The translations under genes and the position numbers were made by a program. Source: Salibacter sp031581065 (GTDB lineage: Bacteria > Bacteroidota > Bacteroidia > Flavobacteriales_G > Salibacteraceae). Taken from it: a stretch of 64,000 nucleotides of DNA. Location of the stretch: positions 1-64,000 of the forward strand of contig NZ_JAVLBN010000010.1 in the NCBI RefSeq assembly GCF_031581065.1. The letters run 5' to 3'. Numbering within the stretch: the stretch's first letter is position 1; every line of letters starts with the position of its first letter. The notes under the pieces are model-generated. The model ran no database searches. It saw only the letters and a program-made list of their open reading frames with translations, and was not told the DNA's origin. Below, piece by piece: positions 36,569 through 44,105 of this stretch.

Positions 36569-36940
36569 ATGAAGAAACTACTCACTTTTTTCGCACTTTC
36601 TATTTTCGCTTTTGTTGGTTGTGATGATGATGAAGATCAGCCAGAACCACAAAGCAAAACGAACTACGGGAACCTCTACCTCGTCATGGATGCACCCGCA
36701 ACGGCTGTTGTTTATGATGAAATTACAGGCGATACCATTGACTTTGGATTTATGCGTAGGAATCATCAACGCAGATTGAAGAAGACATCGGGTGATTCAC
36801 TCCATTACCGCGTAGAAGCTGATACGAGTTTCACTTTCATTTTGGAATTCAACACTTTCGTTTGGGAGAGCCGTTACGTCAACGATACAACTTACACCTA
36901 CAAAAACGAACTCAAGGTATCGAACCCTCCGCAGTATTAG
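36569..36940 (+). CDS. Small lipoprotein, probably surface exposed
   Basis: The 123-residue protein has a lipoprotein signal (ALSIFAFVGC, Cys 18) followed by DDDEDQPEPQ, an acidic stretch like Bacteroidota lipoprotein export signals. The mature part is beta-rich with no recognised domain. It starts 3 bases after the glycosyltransferase stop and is probably cotranscribed. Confidence 0.72.
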   Translation: MKKLLTFFALSIFAFVGCDDDEDQPEPQSKTNYGNLYLVMDAPATAVVYDEITGDTIDFGFMRRNHQRRLKKTSGDSLHYRVEADTSFTFILEFNTFVWESRYVNDTTYTYKNELKVSNPPQY

Positions 36941-36971
36941 TGATCTGACCGTGAAAAACGGTTGAAAAATG

Positions 36972-36979
36972 TAGCTTTG
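36972..36979 (+). promoter_or_regulatory. -7 box for hutI
   Basis: TAGCTTTG matches TAnnTTTG, 17 bases before the hutI ATG. Confidence 0.5.
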
Positions 36980-36996
36980 CCCAAAATTTCAAGGGT

Positions 36997-38244
36997 ATGA
37001 AGAAGACACTGATCAAGCACATCAAAACACTTTACCAGGTTGAGTCAGAACCGCGCGAAAAAGTAGCCGGGAAAGATATGGCAACCCTGCCACTTATCGA
37101 AGATGCTTACCTGGCCATTGAAGGTGACACTATCGTTGATTTTGGTCCTATGACAGACCTTCACGGTGTAACAGACTGGAATGATCTCGATGTTATTGAC
37201 GCTGACGGAAAAATGGTTCTTCCGGCCTGGTGCGACTCGCATACCCATATCGTTTTTGCCAGGACGCGAGAAGGCGAATTCGTTGATCGCATCAAAGGCC
37301 TGAGTTATCAGGATATTGCAGCCAAAGGAGGCGGAATTTTAAACTCGGCAAAAAGGTTGCGCGATACATCTGAAGAAGACTTATTCCAAAGCGCTATGCA
37401 GCGAGTAAAGGAAATGGTCAGAACCGGAACCGGGGCGATTGAAGTAAAGAGTGGTTATGGCCTCACAGTTGAGTCTGAGTTGAAAATGCTACGCGTAGCA
37501 AAAAGACTCAAAGAAGAAGCCCCAGTCGCTATAAAATCGACTTTTCTTGGAGCTCATGCCATTCCGGCCGAGTATAAAGACAACAGAAAAGGCTATATCG
37601 ACCTTATCGTCAATGAAATGATTCCGGCTGTTGCTGAGGAAGGCCTGGCCGAATACATCGATATTTTTTGCGAACAGGGTTACTTCACCAATGAAGAGAC
37701 TGACCGCGTACTCGAAGCCGGTGCAAAATACGGTATGATCCCAAAGATTCACGTCAATCAATTTTCGAATACCGGAGGCGTCCAAACCGGAATAAAACAC
37801 AACGCAAGAACAGTTGATCATTTAGAGGAAATGGGAAAAGATGAGATTGATGCCCTGCTGAAAAGCAATACAATGCCCGTTTCACTTCCTTCGTGTTCTT
37901 TCTTTCTCAGCATTCCATATACTCCGGCCAGAGAAATCATCGATGCCGGATTACCCTTAGCTATTGCTACAGATTACAATCCGGGTTCAACTCCATCAGG
38001 AAATATTCCGTTTTTACTTTCGTTAGCTTGTATCAAACAAAAGCTCACGCCAGAAGAAGCGATAAACGCTGTCACCCTAAACGGTGCTTACGCGATGGGA
38101 CTTGAAAAAACGCACGGCTCAATTGCAGTTGGTAAAAAAGCTAATTTAATCATCACGAAAGAAATGGATGATATTGCATTGATTCCGTACGCATTTGGTA
38201 GTGAACATATCGATCAAACAATATTAAATGGTCAAATTCAGTAA
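36997..38244 (+). CDS. hutI: Imidazolonepropionase
   Basis: The 415-residue amidohydrolase shows the metal-binding motif LPAWCDSHTHIVFARTREGEFVDRIKGLSYQDIAAKGGGI, the His in GAHAIPAE, PKIHVNQF and the Asp in IATDYNPGSTPSGNI. It opens the imidazolone ring in histidine breakdown to formiminoglutamate. hutH is 24 kb away in the window and hutU is not present, so the pathway is dispersed. Its end overlaps the next gene by 17 bases. GGHTCTGACC is at 37416-37425. Confidence 0.95.
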   Translation: MKKTLIKHIKTLYQVESEPREKVAGKDMATLPLIEDAYLAIEGDTIVDFGPMTDLHGVTDWNDLDVIDADGKMVLPAWCDSHTHIVFARTREGEFVDRIKGLSYQDIAAKGGGILNSAKRLRDTSEEDLFQSAMQRVKEMVRTGTGAIEVKSGYGLTVESELKMLRVAKRLKEEAPVAIKSTFLGAHAIPAEYKDNRKGYIDLIVNEMIPAVAEEGLAEYIDIFCEQGYFTNEETDRVLEAGAKYGMIPKIHVNQFSNTGGVQTGIKHNARTVDHLEEMGKDEIDALLKSNTMPVSLPSCSFFLSIPYTPAREIIDAGLPLAIATDYNPGSTPSGNIPFLLSLACIKQKLTPEEAINAVTLNGAYAMGLEKTHGSIAVGKKANLIITKEMDDIALIPYAFGSEHIDQTILNGQIQ

Positions 38245-38641
38245 CTTTTTACTCCTTTCGATTTTCAGTTTCGCTCTATTCGGATTTCAAACGGGATCTC
38301 GATGTGATCTGACCGTGAAATTCCCACAACTCGAAAACCTGGAAGGTAAAATCCTAATCAAGCTTCTCAATGAAGATGAAGAATTGGTTGATCGTGCAAT
38401 TGTCAATGTTAAGCGTGGAGTTCCGCAATATACTTTCATGAAGCTGAAAGCGGGAAGTTATGCTGTTGTTGCGTTTCAGGATTTGAATGGAAATAAGGAT
38501 ATCGACAAGGGCTTTTTTGGTCAGCCCACTGAGCCTTACGGATTTTCAAATAACGTAAGAGGAACATTTGGTCCTCCTTCATTTGAGAAGCAGCTCTTTA
38601 CGCTGAGTGGAAATAAGGTGATTGAAGTTATTTTAGATTAA
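38228..38641 (+). CDS. DUF2141 family secreted protein
   Basis: The 137-residue protein has a signal peptide (FLLLSIFSFALFGFQ) and the DUF2141 pattern: GKILIKLLNEDEELVD, LKAGSYAVVAFQDLNGNKDIDKGFFGQPTEPYGFSNNVRG. The fold is a small beta-sandwich; function is unknown. It overlaps the hutI 3' end by 17 bases, so it is translated from the same transcript. A one-mismatch copy of the dispersed word (TGATCTGACC) lies near 38304-38313. Confidence 0.85.
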   Translation: MVKFSNFLLLSIFSFALFGFQTGSRCDLTVKFPQLENLEGKILIKLLNEDEELVDRAIVNVKRGVPQYTFMKLKAGSYAVVAFQDLNGNKDIDKGFFGQPTEPYGFSNNVRGTFGPPSFEKQLFTLSGNKVIEVILD

Positions 38642-38653
38642 AATTCAAGCAAT

Positions 38654-39057
38654 ATGCATCCGGTCTTGAGGAATGTTTTAATTGTCATTGGTGGCTTGAT
38701 CATCGGTAGTTTTGTCAACATGGGAATAATCATGATTAGCGGATCTATCATTCCGCCTCCTGAAGGTGTTGACCCTAGCAACATGGAGAGTTTAAAAAAT
38801 GGAATGGATCAATTTGAGGCTAAACACTTTTTATTTCCCTTTTTAGCTCATGCCCTGGCACTTTGGTGGGAGCAATTTTTGCGGGGAAGTTCTCAGCGAA
38901 TCGCAAACAAGCTATGTCGCTCATTATAGGAGTTTTCTTTCTTATTGGAGGCATCATGAATGTTTACATGCTTCCTTCTCCCATGTGGTTTAGCATAGTT
39001 GATCTTGTGTTTGCCTACATTCCGATGGCGGTTCTCGGTTATAGAATTGGGAAATAA
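38654..39057 (+). pseudogene. Small membrane protein gene with apparent one-base frameshift
   Basis: Frame 1 from ATG 38654 encodes MHPVLRNVLIVIGGLIIG and continues to FPFLAHAL, then diverges into LWWEQFLRGSSQRIANKLCRSL and stops at 38929. The next frame continues the membrane protein: (GT)LVGAIFAGKFSANRKQAMSL, then IIGVFFLIGGIMNVYM, ending at 39057. Restoring one base near 38853-38857 (CTNGGC) joins them as LAHALGTLVGA, giving about 134 residues with four membrane helices. There is no slippery run there, so this is probably a recent mutation or an assembly error rather than programmed frameshifting. Confidence 0.75.
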
Positions 39058-39059
39058 AA

Positions 39060-39085
39060 AAGCCGCTTTGTTTTCAAAGCGGCTT
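39060..39085. terminator. Hairpin terminator
   Basis: AAGCCGCTTTG and CAAAGCGGCTT form a perfect 11-bp stem with a TTTT loop, between the frameshifted gene and the convergent lipoprotein gene. The minus-strand side carries a T run, so it can act in both directions. Confidence 0.8.
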
Positions 39086-39107
39086 CATCAAATCACTCTA
39101 CTCCAGG

Positions 39108-39710
39108 TTATTCCGTGTATCCGATGTATGTAACCTCACCTTCAAAACTAATTGAGTCAGACTCATCACTTGTGTAGGCCATGGCTTCAAAAACAGCTGA
39201 AACTCTATTTTTGCTGGTATCAAACTCTGTTACCTCCATAGAGCCATAAGTAGATTTAGAATTAGAACTAAAAATGGTAGTTGTACCATTTGATTCTGTC
39301 CTCACATAACTGAAAGAAAAACGCTCACATATATTAGTATTGTTTCCTACTTCAATGCAGTTGTTACCTTCTACAGTATAATTTTTCTCCTCGATCGTGG
39401 GATCATCATTTGTTACCTCATACGGATTATGTGCAGTAATAGTAATGACATCCTGATTTTGATCAATCATTGTTACTTCAATTGTATTATCCTTGACGGA
39501 ACTGGAAAAAATAGTAGTTTCACTTCTGTAACGTGCATTAATGGCATTTGAATCTGGAATTGCAAACTCATCACTGCCAAGGGTTACTGAATATTCAACT
39601 TCTCTTGGCTCTGGTTTTGGCTGAGGATCGTCATCATCGTCATCTTTACAAGATGAAAACACTAACAATGCAGACAATACTATCCAGCCAAGACTTTTAA
39701 AGTTTTTCAT
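39108..39710 (-). CDS. Lipoprotein with acidic export signal, unknown function
   Basis: About 200 residues. Starting at ATG 39710 gives a clean lipoprotein signal (SLGWIVLSALLVFSSC, Cys 21); the longer start adds nine residues. The lipid Cys is followed by KDDDDDDPQPKPEP, a strong match in character to the lysine-acidic export signal of surface lipoproteins in Bacteroidota. The mature part is beta-rich (VEYSVTLGSDEFAIP, FEGEVTYIGYTE). No family is recognised. Confidence 0.75.
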   Translation of the reverse strand: MKNFKSLGWIVLSALLVFSSCKDDDDDDPQPKPEPREVEYSVTLGSDEFAIPDSNAINARYRSETTIFSSSVKDNTIEVTMIDQNQDVITITAHNPYEVTNDDPTIEEKNYTVEGNNCIEVGNNTNICERFSFSYVRTESNGTTTIFSSNSKSTYGSMEVTEFDTSKNRVSAVFEAMAYTSDESDSISFEGEVTYIGYTE

Positions 39711-39849
39711 AAAATTAAATTTTAGGTTGAATTTCAATAATACAAATTTAACTCTGAAGTAATATAAAAAAGTTCGTATTAATTGTAAAGACAGTGTAGA
39801 GGATAGAAGCTGAATACAAAGCAGCCTTTAAATTGTTATGTAAAACTAG

Positions 39850-40467
39850 TTACCTCAATAAATACCCTAATTTAAAATCAAAATTTAGCCAACCTCCAAC
39901 CCCACTTTTATCAATGTATGGAGCATCAGCATACATCAATGACGGGCCAGCCAATAGCTCTAATGTCAGGTTTCCCGTCTTATCTTTATCCCAAAACACT
40001 TTAAAACCAGCGTTTGCAGAGAGTGATGTTCTGTAGCCAAATTCTAATACTGCCGTTTCGTTGTAGGCGAGCTTAGATTGCGTAATGATATTATCCCATT
40101 CAGTACTGACGAAAAATCCGCTGTGCGGTTTTAACTCCTCAGATTTGAAATATTTACGCATCTCACTCGTCAACCGTATTCCACGTAATTGATCAACAGT
40201 TTCACCACCAAAAATTGAACTATTCCCAGAGACATCTACCAAGTATCCTACTTCCTGCCCAAAACTCCACCCTTTTTCACCTACCATTTCTAAGCCTATT
40301 GAAGCCCCCATTGAGTTAGTGAAGAAATCTCCTATCAAGGGGCTAACCGGCAACTTCAAATGAATCTCACTTTTCTTATCCACTAAAGCGCTATCAGATT
40401 GAGCATTGAGTTGTGAGAATAAAAACAGAAAAGCCGATATAATCAGAGCCGTTAGTACCTTTTTCAT
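39850..40467 (-). CDS. Outer membrane beta-barrel-like protein
   Basis: The 205-residue protein has a signal peptide (ALIISAFLFLFSQLNAQ) and alternating amphipathic strands ending LNFDFKLGYLLR, typical of an eight-strand outer-membrane barrel. No specific family is visible. It opens the AT-rich, low-density stretch and is transcribed away from the LytTR group. Confidence 0.7.
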   Translation of the reverse strand: MKKVLTALIISAFLFLFSQLNAQSDSALVDKKSEIHLKLPVSPLIGDFFTNSMGASIGLEMVGEKGWSFGQEVGYLVDVSGNSSIFGGETVDQLRGIRLTSEMRKYFKSEELKPHSGFFVSTEWDNIITQSKLAYNETAVLEFGYRTSLSANAGFKVFWDKDKTGNLTLELLAGPSLMYADAPYIDKSGVGGWLNFDFKLGYLLR

Positions 40468-40998
40468 AAATGTAGTGGTTTATTTGATTTCTATTCCTTG
40501 TAATAGTCAACTAAGACAGATTACAGCATTTAAAATTGCACAAGATACAGCCACAATCTCTCTTTCAACAAAAAGGGTAAACCCAAATATTATACATTTT
40601 CACACCTTTTTTTAAGTGTATTTAGAACTAATATACCCAAAATTCTGTGAGCAAAGTCAAAAATTCAGCAAATGAAAGCCAACTAATCGCTGCCTTGAGA
40701 CCAAAAACACCAATATAATAATTTTAAATGAGGGTACGCGTCAAGCTTAGACATCTACACCTTTCTTTTTGTTTCAATAAAAGTAGGCTGCAAGTCATCA
40801 AACCATTTTCACTTTACAATTATAACTGATTATCAACGAACTGTATTATTTTGTACGATACACAGTTATTAATGGCCATTAAACGATAAAAGAGGAAATA
40901 CATGTTTAAACGTGTTTAAACATACCTAATCGAACGGTTATAACTAATATCGAGATATAACTCAAAAATACGAGCAATCATAATTGATTAATAAAAAT
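40468..40998. other. AT-rich intergenic region
   Basis: About 530 bases without a convincing gene. The only structure seen is the GTTTAAAC inverted repeat at 40902-40923. No tRNA or transposon ends were found. Confidence 0.5.
40902..40923. repeat. Perfect 10-bp inverted repeat, possible operator
   Basis: ATGTTTAAAC and GTTTAAACAT flank a GT spacer. Each arm contains the 8-bp palindrome GTTTAAAC, so the site also reads as a tandem of two 10-base units, the spacing of one helical turn. It lies 75 bases before the first gene of the LytTR group. Confidence 0.55.
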
Positions 40999-41274
40999 AT
41001 GATCAAGCACAGTACATTTAATCAAGAAGAGCTTATTGAAATTTGTAAACTAATTTATCCTAATACTGAATGGAGATTCTGTGCAAAAATTGATCAAAAT
41101 GATAATTTACATAAAGATATAAAAGCTGAAATAAATTTAAAGAAGTATAAATACCTGGGTGGGGATGATTCAATAATAATTATTGAAATAAATGAAGGTA
41201 AATTTATTGGTTTAAAATTTTATTATAAAGGAAATTTAAATGGGGAAATTTATGATGTATATTATATATGGTGA
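40999..41274 (+). CDS. Hypothetical small protein
   Basis: A 91-residue acidic/lysine-rich protein (HSTFNQEELIEICKLIYPNTEW, YLGGDDSIIIIEINEGKFIG) with no recognised domain. The ATG at 40999 is preferred over the in-frame TTG upstream. Codon use is strongly AT-rich compared with the rest of the window, as for its neighbours, which suggests recent acquisition. It lies 60 bases before the LytTR gene and may share a transcript. Confidence 0.5.
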   Translation: MIKHSTFNQEELIEICKLIYPNTEWRFCAKIDQNDNLHKDIKAEINLKKYKYLGGDDSIIIIEINEGKFIGLKFYYKGNLNGEIYDVYYIW

Positions 41275-41334
41275 AAGTAGTAGTTATATCACATTTTTTA
41301 TTTAATATTTTCATAAATAAAATCGAGAGGAAAT

Positions 41335-41712
41335 ATGGACGAATACAAATACCAAGGACAAATAAATCAGAACCCGCTTAGCAAGAATGTTGAGCATCAG
41401 TTTATTTTTGTGAAAATTGGGAATAAACTCAAACGCATTGAGACTAACAAAATTGAGTTTATTGAAGTCGAAGAAAAATATTGCTCAATTTTTACTGAAA
41501 CCAGTCAAATTCACGTGAAAATTGCTCTAAAAGATTTCATCAAGAAACTCCCCGAGTCAACTTTTATACGTGTTCACCGCAATTACATAATTAACACTGA
41601 ATATGTAAACAAAATTAAGTTATATGATAATATTATTAGCGTAAATGATCGCAATATCCCATTCAGTAGAACTTATAAGAAAAACCTAATTGATACCTTG
41701 AATGTGATTTAA
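41335..41712 (+). CDS. Stand-alone LytTR DNA-binding protein
   Basis: The 125-residue protein is almost entirely a LytTR domain: FIFVKIGNKLKRIETNKIEFIEVEEKYCSIFT, IKKLPESTFIRVHRNYIIN and NDRNIPFSRTYKKNL. No receiver or membrane domain is attached. LytTR proteins bind direct repeats upstream of target genes; with no histidine kinase nearby, its signal is unknown. A good RBS (GAGAGGA) precedes the ATG. It is followed by a small lipoprotein gene. Confidence 0.88.
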   Translation: MDEYKYQGQINQNPLSKNVEHQFIFVKIGNKLKRIETNKIEFIEVEEKYCSIFTETSQIHVKIALKDFIKKLPESTFIRVHRNYIINTEYVNKIKLYDNIISVNDRNIPFSRTYKKNLIDTLNVI

Positions 41713-41794
41713 AACCTAATATAAAATGAATAGTGAAATCAACTTTTAATTAAAGTAGAGAACATAAAATGAATTATTCCAAATAAACAAAAAA

Positions 41795-42157
41795 ATGAAA
41801 ATGTTGAACAAGTTACTTTCCTTATTTTTATTAGGACTTCTTACAATAAGTTGTGGTGGGGAAAATCAAACAAACAATTCCTCTACAAGGGTTGATGAAA
41901 TAAAAAAGACGGGGTCTGTTAGTGGAATGTACGAATATGAAGATAACGAAACTACGATAACAGTAAATATATCAGGAGATGCATATTCATCTACAGTTAA
42001 AATTAACGGAAGAACTTTTAGCACAGGAAGTGGGGCGGTTATTGGAAGAGGTTTGTACGATGAGTCAGGAAATATTAAAATTGGAGATATTAGAGAAGGC
42101 TTTATTAGAATGTCGTTTGCCAGTCATGGGCAAATAAGACTTAACAAAAGAGATTGA
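41795..42157 (+). CDS. Small lipoprotein, unknown function
   Basis: The 120-residue protein has a lipoprotein signal (LFLLGLLTISCGG, Cys 20) and a short beta-rich domain (GMYEYEDNETTITVNISGDAYSSTVKING). It is AT-rich like its neighbours and could be under control of the LytTR protein encoded 82 bases upstream (inference from position only). Confidence 0.6.
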   Translation: MKMLNKLLSLFLLGLLTISCGGENQTNNSSTRVDEIKKTGSVSGMYEYEDNETTITVNISGDAYSSTVKINGRTFSTGSGAVIGRGLYDESGNIKIGDIREGFIRMSFASHGQIRLNKRD

Positions 42158-42620
42158 TGAGTTTTTAAGCATGTTCAGGCTTATCTACAACCAAATTAAT
42201 TGTAAATAAAGTCTATATGACATACTGGTTGACATTTTTTGCCAGTTGCTAATGAATACGGAAATACTGTGTTTTATGTCTAATGAAAATAATGTAACAA
42301 GCTTAACCCAGACGCTAGCTTTCCATTTGAAAGGAAGTCATTGATAAAAAATGGCGATCAAGTGCCACTTTAAACAGCATCATTCGATTTTCACTTGATT
42401 ACCTTAATTTCAAGATTCACCGTAGAGTTTTACTTTGACTGATTTTTCACTATTTTTGAAATTTTATATTAAAAGATAAATGTTTTCTTAAATGAAGATA
42501 ATCAAGTCAGTAATTTACTCACTGTAAAGCTTGCTAACGTATTGTTACCCATTTTAGAATTAAGTTCCAATGAGAAAGCTTTCCAGCATAATATATGTCT
42601 TTTTTGAAAACTAATACACT
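42158..42620. other. Intergenic region without recognised features
   Basis: About 460 AT-rich bases between the small lipoprotein gene and the gene at 42621. I see no gene, tRNA, terminator with a clear T run, or element ends. Confidence 0.5.
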
Positions 42621-43907
42621 ATGAAGCAATTGTTGATTTGTCTTCTCTGTTTTTCTTTCAACATTCACAGCTACGCAAGCTATGAAGATAGCGCTATCAT
42701 CAAGCCAAAATGGTACAAAGGACGAATATCTAAAACGAAGTCAGAGTACTTGAGTAAAAATACATTTTTCAAGGATCTCAAAATCAACCAATTGACATCA
42801 AACCATGAGTCTCTTCATGACCATATGATAGAGATCCATTTCCTGGTAAATCGAGGAGATACTTTTGCCTTGTTCTCTGGCTTTTTTGATGTATGGAAAT
42901 TAACTAATGGTGAGTGGAAAAACTTGTACAAGGGATCATTTAAGGGGTTCAACTACAGTAATAATGTATTTTTTCGAAACGATACCCTCTTCTCTCTGGG
43001 AGGTGAAGGATTTTGGACCAATCACATGCATCTCATATACTTTTCTCAAGACCGAGGTGAGTGGGAATATTACATGACTCAAAATAGACCTTTGGGACTC
43101 TCAACCAACCAAACTATGATTGTGGGCGATACCATTTATGCACTGTTTTGTAAAACACATGAAGCCAACTCCAAACCTCCCAAAAAAAGGCACTTTATAT
43201 TCAGTTTCAACTCAAAGAAATGGTTGCCTTTCAGCCTTGATTACACAAATGAGGGTTCCACTCAAATTGCGAGTAATTACGTTTTCAGTTATCAGCTTCA
43301 AAATAAGCTTTACTTGATTAGCGGTGGTAACAGGACTGTATTTAATCCTGCACTGCGTAAAATGTTTCTTTATGAAGATCCATCTTACAATATCCCACAT
43401 GCATATTTTATCAATGATTCAAGTGGTCATTTTGTTTACCATCGAACAGGTAAAGTTACCTCAACAGTTAGTGAGATCCCGCCCGATAAAGAAGGAGCTT
43501 TAGTCGCTACTTTCGATTTAAAAAACAATATAAAGCCTACCGAGAATTTGTACAGTTGGTATTTGGCAATATTTGTACCTGCAATATTAATTGGACTGTG
43601 GTTTTGGTTTAAAAAAGGACGTCATTTTATCTCGCGCTCAAAATTGGATAACACAAGTGCAGATAAACCATTTGAAAGTGCACTCATTAAAATTCGAGAA
43701 TCGGGAAAAAAAACTTTGTCATCATCAGAACTAGATAGAATAATTGAAATAGATAATGAAAGCCCAGAGGCTGCTCGTATCAAACGATCTAACTGGATTA
43801 AAGAAGTAAATTTATTTTATCGAATACAAAGAGATAAAAACTTGATAACCAGAGAACGCGACCCAAAAGACAGGCGCTTCTATGTTTACAAGTTTCATTT
43901 TGATTGA
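42621..43907 (+). CDS. Kelch-like sensor with one transmembrane helix and possible winged-helix cytoplasmic domain
   Basis: The 428-residue protein has a signal peptide (LLICLLCFSFNIHSYAS). About 290 periplasmic residues follow with Kelch-like blade patterns (ALFSGFFDVWKLTNGEWKNL, TLFSLGGEGFW, KLYLISGGNRTVFN), then one membrane helix near residues 312-332 (YLAIFVPAILIGLWFWF) and about 95 cytoplasmic residues. That tail ends LITRERDPKDRRFYVYKF, which looks like the wing of a MarR-type winged helix. A membrane-tethered transcription regulator is therefore possible but unproven; it could also be a non-DNA-binding adaptor. It lies alone in the AT-rich stretch. Confidence 0.65.
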   Translation: MKQLLICLLCFSFNIHSYASYEDSAIIKPKWYKGRISKTKSEYLSKNTFFKDLKINQLTSNHESLHDHMIEIHFLVNRGDTFALFSGFFDVWKLTNGEWKNLYKGSFKGFNYSNNVFFRNDTLFSLGGEGFWTNHMHLIYFSQDRGEWEYYMTQNRPLGLSTNQTMIVGDTIYALFCKTHEANSKPPKKRHFIFSFNSKKWLPFSLDYTNEGSTQIASNYVFSYQLQNKLYLISGGNRTVFNPALRKMFLYEDPSYNIPHAYFINDSSGHFVYHRTGKVTSTVSEIPPDKEGALVATFDLKNNIKPTENLYSWYLAIFVPAILIGLWFWFKKGRHFISRSKLDNTSADKPFESALIKIRESGKKTLSSSELDRIIEIDNESPEAARIKRSNWIKEVNLFYRIQRDKNLITRERDPKDRRFYVYKFHFD

Positions 43908-44105
43908 GGAAATTATTCAGGTTCCTCGAATCTCATTATTTTACAGATCATCTCAAAATCCAAATGGATCAATTTCAATCATCTTAAAAAAATTGAAAAA
44001 TAGTATTAGGTATTCAATACAATACAAAACAATGACTGCTGAAAATTAAAGCTTGATTAAACTGAAATAGGAATGATAAAAAAAACAGCTTTCCATCCCA
44101 CCACA

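Noticed and set aside
42158..42620. Small RNA or riboswitch in the gap before the Kelch-like gene
   Set aside because: No strong stem-loop, promoter plus terminator pair, or known riboswitch core could be seen.
39108..44105. Genomic island with mobile element genes
   Set aside because: No integrase, transposase, tRNA target or terminal repeats were found; only base composition and word absence suggest acquisition.
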